64,000 bases of DNA from Oxalobacteraceae bacterium OTU3CAMAD1 (GCA_024123915.1 CP099650.1:1674001-1738000); one strand, 5' to 3'. Positions 8,216 through 16,657 are shown, counted from the first letter of the stretch. Made by a program: numbers and translations. The notes: generated from the sequence alone by a model not told the origin.

Positions 8216-8611
8216 ATGGCAACCCGTGACGTCGTATCCCCACCTGGCCGCCACGCGCTGTATGAAAAGCACCGCTACTCGCCGGCCGTGCGCGCCGACG
8301 GCCTGCTGTTCGTGTCCGGACAGGTCGGCAGCCGCGAGGACGGCTCACCGGAGCCGGATCTGAAAGCGCAAGTCCGGCTGGCGTTCCAGAACCTGAACGC
8401 GATCCTGGCCGCCGCCGACTGCACGTTTGACGACGTGGTCGACGTAACCATCTTCATGATTAATCCGGACCAAATCTTCGAAATGGTTTGGGACGAGGTG
8501 GCGCCCGAGTACTGGGGCCAGGCGCCGTTTCCAACCGCGACCGTCGTCGGCGTGACATGGCTGGCCGGCTTCCAGTTCGAGATCAAGGTCGTGGCGAAGC
8601 TGCCGAAGTAA
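8216..8611 (+). CDS. RidA-family protein
   Basis: 131 residues covering the whole YjgF/YER057c/UK114 fold, with FVSGQVGSREDGS, then NLNAILAAADCTFDDVVDVT and a C-terminal FEIKVVAKLPK. Classical RidA proteins are trimeric enamine/imine deaminases that clear 2-aminoacrylate. In those enzymes a conserved Arg sits in a V-A-R-L-P segment near the C-terminus; here the aligned stretch reads VTWLAGF, with Trp in place of Arg. That suggests one of the Rid subfamilies without the archetypal deaminase activity. The gene is divergent from the lysR gene, and the start follows AAGGAG. Confidence 0.85.
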   Translation: MATRDVVSPPGRHALYEKHRYSPAVRADGLLFVSGQVGSREDGSPEPDLKAQVRLAFQNLNAILAAADCTFDDVVDVTIFMINPDQIFEMVWDEVAPEYWGQAPFPTATVVGVTWLAGFQFEIKVVAKLPK

Positions 8612-8640
8612 TGCGGGTGGCCGCTATGGCCGCCTCACCA

Positions 8641-8928
8641 TCACTCGCCGGCTTTGAGCCGGCGACGCGTGGCGGCGCGTTTGGCGGCGAACTTGGTCTC
8701 AACTTCCGCAGCCGGGATCAAGTTGCCGACGTTGGCCGAGTCCAGACCCGCCTGCACTTGGCGACGAAACCAGGCGTCGTGTTCCGCCGTTTCCTGCTGC
8801 TGTCGAACGAAGTCGCGCATGAATTCGCGCAGCAACTGGGCGCCGGTGCGGTCGCGGTCTTTGGCCGCTGTCGTGAATTGGTCTTTCAAGCTCGCGTCGA
8901 CCCGGAAAGTAAAAGTTGCTTCACTCAT
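8641..8928 (-). CDS. Ribbon-helix-helix antitoxin-like protein (orphan)
   Basis: 95 residues from ATG 8928. The N-terminal segment ATFTFRVDASLKDQFTTAA is a beta-strand and helix typical of RelB/DinJ or CopG ribbon-helix-helix DNA-binding proteins. The C-terminal half (about 45-95) is charged and helical, like the toxin-binding part of antitoxins. No toxin gene is adjacent: downstream lies the convergent ridA-like gene 29 bases away, upstream a binding-protein gene. It is either a solitary regulator or an antitoxin that has lost its partner. Two in-frame upstream starts exist, but the ATG at 8928 opens directly into the conserved fold. Confidence 0.65.
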   Translation of the reverse strand: MSEATFTFRVDASLKDQFTTAAKDRDRTGAQLLREFMRDFVRQQQETAEHDAWFRRQVQAGLDSANVGNLIPAAEVETKFAAKRAATRRRLKAGE

Positions 8929-8979
8929 GGCTCTGCTCCAATGTGTTACAGCGTAATTACATCGTAGCACACTAGGGAT

Positions 8980-9771
8980 TTAGCCGCATTTCGGCGGGGG
9001 TGGCGTGAGCAGCGCCGCTGGCGCGAGCACGCCGTGCCTTGCCGCCATGCGGGCGAATTCGCCCGAGCGCACCATCTCGGTGAACAGCGCGCTGTACTGG
9101 TCGCGCGCGGCCGCGAACGCGGCGCCGCGCGGGAAGGCGAGATAGCCGTCCAGTTGCGCGATGGCGGGACACAGGGCGACCAGGTGCCCGCTGGTGCGCA
9201 GCGCGCCGATCAGCGCGGCGTTGTTGCGCTCATTGGTCGCCAAGAGGTCGACCCGGCCGTGCATCAGCATTTGCACGCCGTTTTCCAATTGATTGACTTC
9301 GCTGATGTCCAGCCGTGGCCGGGCTTGATCGAAGCGCGCGCCGTAATGCCAGCCGCGCACGGCGGCGATGCGCGTGGCGTTGAGCGGGCCGAACTCGCCG
9401 CGCCATGGCGGGTTGTCGCCGCTGCGCGCGTAGAAGACCATGCGGTCGCGGTAGAACGGCAGGTCGACGAAGGCGAACAGCTTGTCCCGCTCGGGCGATT
9501 TGTAGGGGCCGATCAGGATGTCGGCCTGGGCCCGTTGCACCATGGCCTGCGCGCGCGCCCAAGGATAGATACCGAATCGAACCGTGTCGCCCGCGCGTGC
9601 CGCCAAGGTGCGCAAGACTTCGACGCTCAGGCCCTGCCATTGGCCGTCGGCGCTCTGGTCGAAAATCAGGTCGAAGCGCGCTCCCACGGCTAGGCGCTCG
9701 GCGGCCGTGGTGTACTGCGCCGCGCCGAGCAGCGGCAAACAGGCGAACAACAGGTGTTTAAGCGCGCTCAT
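8980..9771 (-). CDS. Periplasmic substrate-binding protein (SBP_bac_3 type)
   Basis: 263 residues with a signal peptide (KHLLFACLPLLGAAQYTTAA). The mature part has the family pattern: GLSVEVLRTLAARAG, then YPWARAQAMVQRAQADIL and a late INS-like VDLLATNERNNAALI segment. It resembles the amino-acid-type solute-binding proteins (family 3) used by ABC transporters or as stand-alone sensors. No permease or ATPase gene is adjacent, so the partner is unknown and the ligand cannot be predicted. A long signal-like PPPPKCG tail is unusual but has no obvious role. Confidence 0.75.
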   Translation of the reverse strand: MSALKHLLFACLPLLGAAQYTTAAERLAVGARFDLIFDQSADGQWQGLSVEVLRTLAARAGDTVRFGIYPWARAQAMVQRAQADILIGPYKSPERDKLFAFVDLPFYRDRMVFYARSGDNPPWRGEFGPLNATRIAAVRGWHYGARFDQARPRLDISEVNQLENGVQMLMHGRVDLLATNERNNAALIGALRTSGHLVALCPAIAQLDGYLAFPRGAAFAAARDQYSALFTEMVRSGEFARMAARHGVLAPAALLTPPPPKCG

Positions 9772-9997
9772 GAACAGGTTTCCCGGGCCGGTCGATGGCC
9801 CCTAGTCTAGCATGCGTGCCGAAAAGCAAGTTACTTGCTCTTCCGATCCGGAGGCGCCAAGCCAGGATTGTTATCGAAATAAGTTAAATGCGATAAATGC
9901 ATGGCATGTCATCAACTTTTCATCGTTGGTGCGTAAGCTGCTGCCCTGCATGACCTCAGTTTTCGTGTTTCCCCGACAATCGACCTGGATCAATCAA

Positions 9998-10045
9998 ATG
10001 CATACTTTCAAATTCGCGCTCGCACGCACGCAGGTGCGTGCATGA
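9998..10045 (+). CDS. Possible 15-residue leader peptide overlapping the phospholipase start
   Basis: A short frame, MHTFKFALARTQVRA, ends at TGA 10043-10045 and overlaps the phospholipase ATG in an ATGA arrangement. A hairpin with 7-bp arms (GCACGCA 10022-10028, TGCGTGC 10035-10041) sits immediately before the phospholipase start, with an AGG in its loop. Translation of the leader would open this hairpin, suggesting coupling. The leader's own ribosome binding site is weak, so this is tentative. Confidence 0.3.
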   Translation: MHTFKFALARTQVRA

Positions 10046-12219
10046 GCCGCCGTGACTTCCTCCGCAAAATGGGCAAGTCGGCCGGCGCCAGCGCCGTGCT
10101 TGCGACCTTTCCACCATCAATCCAAAAGGCGCTGGCCCTCCCTGCCAACCAGCGCACCCGTAGCCTGCAGGATGTCGAGCATATCGTCGTGCTGACGCAG
10201 GAGAACCGCAGTTTCGACCATTACTTCGGGACCCTGGAAGGAGTAAGGGGATTCGGCGATCCGTTCCCGATTCCGGTGATGGACCGGCAAAATCTCTTCA
10301 ATCGCAAATCGGTCTTCGTGCAGCGCTCTGCCGGAGGCGCGCCGGTGCCTGGCCGGCCCAATTGGCCCCAGGGCCGCGCCATCGCGCCGTTCCGGCTCAA
10401 CACGGTGCAGGACTTTCCAGTCATGCGCGTGGCAGGGACGCCGCATAGCTGGCTCGACGCCCAGCTGGCGTGGGATCACGGACGGATGAACGACTGGTGC
10501 GCTGTCAAGCAGAACCACTCGATGGGCTATTACGCCGACGCCGACATTCCCTTCCAGTTCGCGCTGGCGCGTGCCTTTACCATCTGCGACCACTATCACT
10601 GCGCAACCCAGACCGGTACCAACACCAACCGGCTGTTCTTGTTTACCGGTCACAACGATCCCCTGGCGGCCGCAGGCGGCCCGTCGACCGACAACAGCCG
10701 CGACGACTTCAATCCGGACATGTCCACCGACTACCTGTGGACCACCTATCCGGAGCGGCTCGAAGCGGCGGGTATCAGCTGGCAGGTTTACCAGAACATG
10801 GCGGACAACTTCACCGATAACTCGCTGGCGGGATTCCGCTCTTTCCGCAACGCGTGGTATCGCCGGCCGGGCTATTCGCAATCCCTGCGCGATCGCGGCA
10901 CCACCACGCGCGACCTCGACCTGCTCAAGGCCGACGTGCTGGCCAACCGCCTGCCTCAGGTCAGCTGGGTCGTCGCGACCGCCGAAGGCTCGGAACACCC
11001 GGGTCCCTCGAGTCCCGCGTCGGGCGCCGACTACATCGCGCGCGTGCTGGACGCCCTGACCGCCAATCCGGAGAGCTGGAGCAAGACGGTCCTGCTCATC
11101 AATTTCGACGAGAATGACGGCTTCTTCGACCACATGCCGCCGCCGGCCGTCCCGGCGTACACGAGCTACAGCAGCAATCCGGCGCAGTCGCAGCTCGCCG
11201 GTGCGTCGACCGTCGACACGACCGGCGAATACCATCACGTGCTCAATGGCGCCGATGCGCGGACGCACCATCGCCCCTACGGTCTCGGGCCGCGCGTGCC
11301 GATGTATGTCATCTCGCCGTGGACCAAGGGCGGCTGGGTCAATTCGCAGGTCTTCGACCACACCTCGGTGGTGCGGTTCATCGAGGCGCGTTTCGGTGTG
11401 CGCGAGCCGTTGATCAGCCCATGGCGCCGCGCGGTGAGCGGCAACCTGTTGTCCTGTTTCGACTTCGCCAACCCGAACGACAACGGGTTCAAGCAACTGC
11501 TGCCGGAAACGGCCGCGCGGCGTTCGATGTCGCTGAGCCTGCCAAACACCAAGGTACCGGCAACGCCAACCACGCTGGCGGCGCCCGTCCAGGCTGCCGG
11601 CGTGCGTCCGGCACGCGCGCTGCCCTACGAACTCCAGGTGCAGGCGCAGGTGCCAGCGGGCGGCGGCCAGGTGGAGCTCAGCTTCGACAACCTGGGCGAA
11701 GCCGGGGCGGTGTTCCATGTGTACGACCGCCTGGCGTTGGAGCAGGTCCCGCGCCGCTATACGGTCGAACCCGGCAAACAGCTCAAAGGCCGCTGGAACA
11801 CCGCAGCCGCCTACGATCTGTGGGTACTGGGACCGAACGGCTTCCATCGCCACATCGTCGGCGACGTGCGTGGTGCAGGCAACGCTGCATGGCCGGAAAT
11901 CAGCATCCGCGCCGACCGCAAAGCCGGCGAGCTGCTCATCGACCTGGTCAACAACGGCGCCCAGCCATGCACCTTCGAACTCACCGCCAACAAGTATTAC
12001 GCGAACAAGCCGCTGGAAGTGCGCGTCGTCGCACGCTCGAGGAGCACCGTCCGGCTCCCCCTGGTAACCAGCTCCAACTGGTACGACTACAGCCTGCGCG
12101 TGGCTGGCTTGCCGGGCTGGTTGCGCCGCTTCGCCGGCCATCTGGAAAACGGCTTGCCGTCGATCAGTGACCCTGCGATGAGCGGGGCAGCGCAACTTGA
12201 CCAGTACCGCGTCGTTTGA
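10042..12219 (+). CDS. Phosphocholine-specific phospholipase C, Tat-exported
   Basis: 725 residues. The N-terminus SRRDFLRKMGKSAG is a textbook twin-arginine signal, so the folded enzyme should be exported by Tat. The catalytic phosphoesterase domain begins QDVEHIVVLTQENRSFDHYF and includes TGHNDP, NFDENDGFFDHMPPP and HTSVVRFIEARFG, all typical of the bacterial phospholipase C / acid phosphatase AcpA superfamily. Two C-terminal DUF756 repeats follow (about 535-640 and 640-710). About 725 residues matches family enzymes such as PlcN/PlcH of Pseudomonas. It hydrolyses phosphatidylcholine-type lipids to diacylglycerol and phosphocholine, with a likely role in phosphate or lipid scavenging. A PEP-CTERM gene follows 19 bases downstream. 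Confidence 0.92.
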   Translation: MSRRDFLRKMGKSAGASAVLATFPPSIQKALALPANQRTRSLQDVEHIVVLTQENRSFDHYFGTLEGVRGFGDPFPIPVMDRQNLFNRKSVFVQRSAGGAPVPGRPNWPQGRAIAPFRLNTVQDFPVMRVAGTPHSWLDAQLAWDHGRMNDWCAVKQNHSMGYYADADIPFQFALARAFTICDHYHCATQTGTNTNRLFLFTGHNDPLAAAGGPSTDNSRDDFNPDMSTDYLWTTYPERLEAAGISWQVYQNMADNFTDNSLAGFRSFRNAWYRRPGYSQSLRDRGTTTRDLDLLKADVLANRLPQVSWVVATAEGSEHPGPSSPASGADYIARVLDALTANPESWSKTVLLINFDENDGFFDHMPPPAVPAYTSYSSNPAQSQLAGASTVDTTGEYHHVLNGADARTHHRPYGLGPRVPMYVISPWTKGGWVNSQVFDHTSVVRFIEARFGVREPLISPWRRAVSGNLLSCFDFANPNDNGFKQLLPETAARRSMSLSLPNTKVPATPTTLAAPVQAAGVRPARALPYELQVQAQVPAGGGQVELSFDNLGEAGAVFHVYDRLALEQVPRRYTVEPGKQLKGRWNTAAAYDLWVLGPNGFHRHIVGDVRGAGNAAWPEISIRADRKAGELLIDLVNNGAQPCTFELTANKYYANKPLEVRVVARSRSTVRLPLVTSSNWYDYSLRVAGLPGWLRRFAGHLENGLPSISDPAMSGAAQLDQYRVV

Positions 12220-12238
12220 CTTTTATAGGGAGCTTTTC

Positions 12239-12919
12239 ATGAAGTGTCGATTTCTCGTTGCCGCGGCGTTGTTCGCCGTGGCGTGTAGCGGTAATGCTGC
12301 CGTCACCTACGGTCAGAACCTGATTGTCAACGGCGATGCCGAAGCAGGCCTGAGCGGCTGGACCGGCTATTCGGATTACAACAATTTCCAAGCGGTGGAC
12401 TATGGCAACAACTGGGTGCTGCCCAGCCAGCCTGGCCCTGTCGATCGCGGAAACAAGATGTTTGCGGGCTCCGGGCAGTATGCGGTGGGCGTTCAGACCC
12501 TCGACTTCGGCGCGCCGACGGCCCAGAACAGTTCCTATTCCCTGAGCGGATGGCTCGGCGGCTGGACCGACCAGGGCGATAACGCCCTGTTCTATGTGCA
12601 GTTTCTCGATGCGGGGAACAATGAGATAGGAAGCGCCGCGATCGGTCCCGTCACGCCGCAAGATCGCGGCAACCAGACCGGCCTGTTCTACAGGGAATCG
12701 TCGGGAATCATGCCTGCCGGCACCAGCAAGCTATCGTTCTGGCTGTCGATGGAGCGTCTCGTTTCGGGCGACAACGATGGCTATGCGGATAACCTGTCCT
12801 TCATCGCGCGGAATACTGCCAGCGTGGTACCGGAACCGGGCATGGCGACGATGTACTTGCTGGGCTTGGGCATGTTGGGCGGGGTGGTGCGCCGTAACCG
12901 GCGCGCGCGCATGTCGTAA
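12239..12919 (+). CDS. PEP-CTERM sorted exoprotein
   Basis: 226 residues. A signal peptide (FLVAAALFAVACSGNAA) precedes a beta-sandwich-like domain opening with NLIVNGDAEAGLSGWTGY, a pattern common to carbohydrate-binding-like extracellular proteins. The C-terminus has VPEPG, a hydrophobic helix (MYLLGLGMLGGVV) and a basic RRNRRAR tail, which together are the PEP-CTERM sorting signal recognised by exosortase. The product should be processed at the inner membrane and exported to the surface or matrix. AGGGAGC lies before the ATG. The gene is close behind the phospholipase gene and probably shares its transcript; function unknown. Confidence 0.85.
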   Translation: MKCRFLVAAALFAVACSGNAAVTYGQNLIVNGDAEAGLSGWTGYSDYNNFQAVDYGNNWVLPSQPGPVDRGNKMFAGSGQYAVGVQTLDFGAPTAQNSSYSLSGWLGGWTDQGDNALFYVQFLDAGNNEIGSAAIGPVTPQDRGNQTGLFYRESSGIMPAGTSKLSFWLSMERLVSGDNDGYADNLSFIARNTASVVPEPGMATMYLLGLGMLGGVVRRNRRARMS

Positions 12920-12930
12920 TTGCGGCCATA

Positions 12931-12957
12931 CGGCGTCGCGCAACAGCGCGAACGCCG
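12931..12957. terminator. Hairpin between convergent genes
   Basis: CGGCGT-CGCGC pairs with GCGCG-A-ACGCCG around an AACA loop. It sits 12 bases after the PEP-CTERM stop and before the convergent DUF1080 stop, followed by TTGTTG rather than a clean T-run. It may act as a weak bidirectional terminator. Confidence 0.4.
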
Positions 12958-12980
12958 TTGTTGCCCAGGCTTTGCTGTGC

Positions 12981-13814
12981 CTAAAGCTTTTCGTCGAGTG
13001 GCAGGATTTCGATCCGGCGAAATTCCGTCGGATGCGTTTCCGCCTGGATGGCGATGTAGCCGCTTTCCAGCATCTGAGGGAAGCCTTTCGCCATCAGTTC
13101 CCGACTGTGCGGATCGCGCGGGTCGAGCTGAGGCTGGCTGTAGCTGATCACGGTCTCGCCATCAAGGATATGCTTGATTAATTTCCCACCGCGAACTTCA
13201 ACCTCGATTGTTACCCATTCGTCTCCCATATACACCTTCGATTTGGCCGAAGTGCGGTGGGTAGTCGTGAGCTGTCCGTTGAAGACCGCTCTGGTATGGG
13301 GGGTACAGAACGATCCGTTGTTCTGGTCACCAGGCCCGCCTCCACCAAGCATCTGCACCTCAATCGACGCGGGAAAGTCCTGGTCGAGTTCCATGGTATC
13401 GGGCGGTTCACTAAAGATCATGATGCCGTTGTTGCGAAAGCCCCAGCCCGGAGCGCCCGCAAGCTGTTTGCCGACGAAACGGTATTCCGCCCGAATGCGG
13501 TAGTGGGACAGCTTCTGTTTCCAGAACAGGTGGCCGAATTCGCCGTTGAATTTGTCGTACTCGCTGTAGTCGACTTTGAGGATGCCGTTTTCAACCTTGA
13601 ATGTGTTTTTGTAGTTGACGCCGGCCTGATGGCCTTTGAACTTCGGGGTCCATCCGGATAAGTCTTTTCCGTTGAATAGCTGAATCCACGTGGCTTGGTC
13701 AGGCTGTGGCGCGTTGACGCTCTTTGATTCAAGCGAGTTGCCGTGGACGCCAACACACCCCGTCAACGCAAACGCGCAATAAAGGGCTGCCAGTTTTATT
13801 TTCGTCATTGCCAA
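12981..13814 (-). CDS. DUF1080 lipoprotein (3-keto-disaccharide hydrolase family)
   Basis: 277 residues. The N-terminus ends in a lipobox (ALTGC), so the protein should be a lipoprotein. The body is the concanavalin-like DUF1080 domain: WIQLFNGKDLSGWTPK at the start, IRAEYRFVG and NNGIMIFSE in the middle, FRRIEILPL at the end. Members are secreted hydrolases of 3-keto-glycosides or sugar-binding proteins. It was originally the gene just downstream of rng: only the 21-bp remnant at 13841-13861 now separates it from the island. AATCTCC-type bases, but no strong ribosome binding site, were seen upstream. Confidence 0.85.
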   Translation of the reverse strand: MAMTKIKLAALYCAFALTGCVGVHGNSLESKSVNAPQPDQATWIQLFNGKDLSGWTPKFKGHQAGVNYKNTFKVENGILKVDYSEYDKFNGEFGHLFWKQKLSHYRIRAEYRFVGKQLAGAPGWGFRNNGIMIFSEPPDTMELDQDFPASIEVQMLGGGGPGDQNNGSFCTPHTRAVFNGQLTTTHRTSAKSKVYMGDEWVTIEVEVRGGKLIKHILDGETVISYSQPQLDPRDPHSRELMAKGFPQMLESGYIAIQAETHPTEFRRIEILPLDEKL

Positions 13815-13840
13815 TCTCCAGATGGCGGTTGCTGATCAAA

Positions 13841-13861
13841 CTACATCAAAATCACGTCGTA
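13841..13861. repeat. Left attachment site (attL)
   Basis: On the minus strand this reads as codons for Tyr-Asp-Val-Ile-Leu-Met followed by TAG. It matches the end of rng at 42523-42543 in 19 of 21 bases; AAAATCACGTCGTA (plus strand) is identical without interruption. Both differences are synonymous or stop-codon changes (TTG/TTA, TAG/TAA). It is the stranded original end of the host rng gene. Confidence 0.9.
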
Positions 13862-13980
13862 GCGTAATTCGATGCTCTAACGCAATCCATTAGCGTCTAC
13901 GATTTAATGTAAGTATTTGATTTAATAGATTTTTATTGTCTATTGCCGTACATTGACGCCCCGTAAAGTCGCCGCTAATA

Positions 13981-14002
13981 TGCGTAGCCATGTGTGTAGC
14001 TA
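13981..14002. repeat. Putative left arm-type integrase sites
   Basis: TGCGTAGCCA (13981-13990) and TGTGTAGCTA (13993-14002) are spaced 12 bases apart, just before the integrase gene. The same TGTGTAGCTA box occurs twice, also at a 12-base spacing and in the same orientation, near the right end (42445-42466). They are candidate binding sites for the N-terminal domain of the integrase. Confidence 0.6.
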
Positions 14003-14021
14003 ACGACAAAAAGGACCGGCA

Positions 14022-15326
14022 ATGACAGGAAAAACTAACGCGGCGGAGGGTCTGCAAACCCTCCAGCTGCAACACTGGATACGGGCAGTGAAGGGCGGTG
14101 GCAAGCCAACCACCAAAGATCCTCAAACGGGCGAGGTAAGGGAGTTACCGTTGCCCCTGGCGCGGTCGGATGGTGGCGGACTAACGTTCACGCTGTCCAC
14201 TGCTGGAACTGCGAGTTGGATTTTACGCTATCGGAGTGCCGGCAGGGCGAAGGAGCTCACCATCGGCAACTTCCCCGACATCGGGTTGTCTGATGCCCGC
14301 AAGATTGCCCGCGAAAAGCGTGCGCACGTCGACAAGGCAGGCGACCCTGCCATTGACAAGCGGCGCGCGAAAGCGCTGGCGGTGAAGGACTGGACCGTGC
14401 GGGAGCTGATTGACGATTACCGCGACAAGATCATGGTTGGCTTGGGAGTGAGTACGCAAAAGGGCTATGGCCGCAACCTGATTCGCATAGAGTCCCGTTT
14501 AGGCGCGTATATGGTGACGCAGGTATCCTCATTGGATATCGTGGAGATGATCGAATACGTTGGTGCGCCCTGGATCGAGTCGCGCACGCTGCTGACCACG
14601 GCACGGATGCTGTTCAGGCATGCCGCTGGCCGCAAGCTAGTAGCGTCCAACCCATGCATCGGTATCGACCTGACAGCGTTACTGGGCAAGCGTCCGGCAA
14701 CTAAGCGGCGCCTGATGTTGAGCAGGGATGAACTACTGCTCCTGATGCGGGCTGACATGAACCGAGAGAATGCGCTTGCCGTTCGCCTGCTGTTGGCGAC
14801 AGCTGTACGTACCTGCGAATTGAGAACCGCTAAGTGGTCACACGTCGATTTCAAGCGCGATATATGGACCATTCCTGAATCGAAGACGGGGCCGGGCATC
14901 CAGATACCGTTGACTGAGCCGGTCAAAGGTTGGCTGGACGAACTGAAACAGCGGGCCGGGAGTTCAGCGTTCGTTCTGCCGATGCGTGGCGACTACAAAA
15001 ACGCATCTTCGACAGGCGACAGGCCGATTAATCCGAACACGATAGGGGCGGCGATTGAATTCTGGTTGAGCGAGTACAGGCCAGAGGTGCGCCGGTTCAC
15101 GCCGCATGATTTGCGGTCAACCGCGAAAAGCCAGATGCGGGCGCTTGGCGTGCAGCGGGACATCACAGAAATGTGCCTGAACCACAAGCTGCCCGGCATC
15201 GAAGGCATCTATGACGTGCACAACTATTTTGAGGAGCGGAAGCAAGCGCTCATGACTTGGTCTGATTTTTTAGTTGCTGTTGAGGGCGAGAGTCTTGCTC
15301 TTAGTGCTTCAAAAACGGCTGATTGA
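14022..15326 (+). CDS. Tyrosine integrase of the island
   Basis: 434 residues. An N-terminal DUF4102-like region (GGLTFTLSTAGTASWILRYR, then GNFPDIGLSDARKIA) is followed by a core-binding domain and a C-terminal catalytic domain. The first Arg is in TAVRTCELRTAKW, the H-x-x-R in HDLRSTAKSQM, and the nucleophile Tyr probably in YDVHNYFEERK. This is the P4/Bcep-type integrase organisation. It should recombine the element with the 3' end of rng. The gene starts 160 bases inside attL and points inward. The AlpA-type protein at 40855-41241 is a likely partner for excision. The ATG 14022 is preceded by AAGGACCGGCA. Confidence 0.92.
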   Translation: MTGKTNAAEGLQTLQLQHWIRAVKGGGKPTTKDPQTGEVRELPLPLARSDGGGLTFTLSTAGTASWILRYRSAGRAKELTIGNFPDIGLSDARKIAREKRAHVDKAGDPAIDKRRAKALAVKDWTVRELIDDYRDKIMVGLGVSTQKGYGRNLIRIESRLGAYMVTQVSSLDIVEMIEYVGAPWIESRTLLTTARMLFRHAAGRKLVASNPCIGIDLTALLGKRPATKRRLMLSRDELLLLMRADMNRENALAVRLLLATAVRTCELRTAKWSHVDFKRDIWTIPESKTGPGIQIPLTEPVKGWLDELKQRAGSSAFVLPMRGDYKNASSTGDRPINPNTIGAAIEFWLSEYRPEVRRFTPHDLRSTAKSQMRALGVQRDITEMCLNHKLPGIEGIYDVHNYFEERKQALMTWSDFLVAVEGESLALSASKTAD

Positions 15327-15747
15327 TTTCCCCGCGTTTTGCGGCGTTTAAAAACGGCACGGTATGCATCGGTATCAGCTAACCGATTTTGACGGCTTGT
15401 CCGGCCGTTTAAGTGGCTTCTCTGCCATCGTGGTTTGCCGAACATGCTGACGTTCGGCATAGCTCACAGGTTTTTGCGGCTCTAACGGCTGTTTGCGGCA
15501 AAGTTATTTTGTTATCAAAATACCCATTGTCTATGAGATAATATTGGTGCAACGCTTGTTCGAGTCGGCACCGCACAGTACCGGCAGAGTGAGCTTGCTC
15601 ATCGCGACATTACCTACCCAAACCCAGCTCCTCGAAATCGAAGTGCTTCGGGACAAGTAGCTCACTACACTCCATTCCATCACATCACCTTGCAGCCGTT
15701 TCAGGCAGGTATTGTCGCGCCCATTCATTTTCATATTGGAGTATTTC
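15327..15747. other. Intergenic region with a hairpin
   Basis: No convincing gene. A hairpin GCCGAAC-(8)-GTTCGGC lies at 15437-15458 without a T-run. An AT-rich stretch (15500-15545) contains TAATAT and may hold a promoter for the gene at 15748, but no -35 element with good spacing was found. The short frames on either strand lack ribosome binding sites and family features. Confidence 0.5.
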
Positions 15748-16260
15748 ATGGTCACGATACCTACCACCGTAGCCTCCTCGGCAGCCGGATTTCAGCCAGC
15801 ATTTAAGCCTGTGGCTACCAGAGACCGTCACGCATGCGCATTAGCGTCAGTGGCGATCATCGCAGGAACCACACTTGAGGAGGTGTGGAAGAGGGCGGAA
15901 GAACTCGGCCTGCCAAAGACCGGGCCATACAACCACGTCATCGATGGCGATTTTCTGGCCGCACTGTTCGCCAAGTACTCCCTGGTCGCGACCGTCTGGA
16001 AGGAGTGCACGAAGGTGGCGCAGCTTCCTGATTTGTGTATTGCCCTTGTCGACTATGACGCTGACTGGGAAGTAGGTCGGCATGTCGTGATTCACCGTGC
16101 CAAAGCAAGTCACGACGCGAAGATGGTCATCTATGCGATTGACCCAATGGCAGCTAAACCTGAACAGCAGGTTCGTACTGATCTGGAGGCACTGGCGCCG
16201 GCCTGGTACATCGGGGTTCATTCGATGGGGAAAGCACCGACCACATCCGCGAAGAAGTAG
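15748..16260 (+). CDS. Possible C39-like cysteine peptidase or papain-fold protein
   Basis: 170 residues from ATG 15748, which has GGAG upstream; a longer frame to 15712 has no ribosome binding site. The segment RHACALASVAIIAGTTLEEV resembles the active-site Cys helix of C39-like/papain-fold proteins. VGRHVVIHRA could supply the His and VIYAIDPM the Asp, in the correct order. No signal peptide, so a cytosolic role is likely. It lies beside an XRE regulator and two lipoprotein genes. Family membership is my inference from the residue pattern; it could equally be a catalytically dead member or an unrelated fold. Confidence 0.5.
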   Translation: MVTIPTTVASSAAGFQPAFKPVATRDRHACALASVAIIAGTTLEEVWKRAEELGLPKTGPYNHVIDGDFLAALFAKYSLVATVWKECTKVAQLPDLCIALVDYDADWEVGRHVVIHRAKASHDAKMVIYAIDPMAAKPEQQVRTDLEALAPAWYIGVHSMGKAPTTSAKK

Positions 16261-16281
16261 CGATAAGCCCTGTCGAGGCGC

Positions 16282-16572
16282 TCAGAAATTTTCGCCGTCT
16301 GGAATTGGTTGTGGGCTCAGCAAATCTGGCATTGAAACACCGAGGCCGCGAGCGATCCTCTCAATGTTACAGATCGAGATGTTACGTTCGCCGCGCTCAA
16401 CGGACGAGATGTAGTTCGTGTGTAGTCCTGCATACTCAGCCAGTTTTTCCTGAGATATCGATTGGGCCTTGCGGAACCTTCTGACATTCGCAGCAAACAG
16501 CAGCTGAGCTTCACACTTTTGGGTTGGGGTGGGCACACCCGAAGCATCGGGTTTTTCCACGCTCAGCACCAC
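16282..16572 (-). CDS. XRE-family helix-turn-helix regulator
   Basis: About 96 residues. The Cro/CI-type domain runs from NVRRFRKAQSISQEKLAE through YISSVERGERNISICN to IERIARGLGVSMPDLL. The longest frame begins with TTG at 16608 inside a large inverted repeat, so a GTG at 16572 (or 16569, 16560) is more likely; none has a strong ribosome binding site. It is similar in size and layout to restriction-modification controller proteins and phage repressors. The divergent inverted repeat at 16571-16621 is the obvious operator, implying autoregulation and control of the lipoprotein gene at 16658. Confidence 0.85.
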   Translation of the reverse strand: MVLSVEKPDASGVPTPTQKCEAQLLFAANVRRFRKAQSISQEKLAEYAGLHTNYISSVERGERNISICNIERIARGLGVSMPDLLSPQPIPDGENF

Positions 16573-16621
16573 ACACTTTGAGTTTGATTTCCATGAGACA
16601 ATAATCAAACTTAAAGTGTGT
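16571..16621. promoter_or_regulatory. Large inverted repeat, probable XRE operator
   Basis: Left arm acacactttgagtttgatt (16571-16589) and right arm aatcaaacttaaagtgtgt (16603-16621) are complementary at 18 of 19 positions, with a 13-base spacer. It lies between the XRE gene (leftward) and a lipoprotein gene (rightward). It has the size and place expected for a dimer-of-dimers operator controlling both promoters. Confidence 0.7.
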
Positions 16622-16657
16622 TTTTATTGTAACTAGTTTTCTCTAGGAGCCTAAGCC

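Noticed and set aside
10117..12195. Leftward 692-codon open frame opposite the phospholipase gene
   Set aside because: His- and Arg-rich antisense frame without recognisable domains; the phospholipase motifs on the other strand are decisive.
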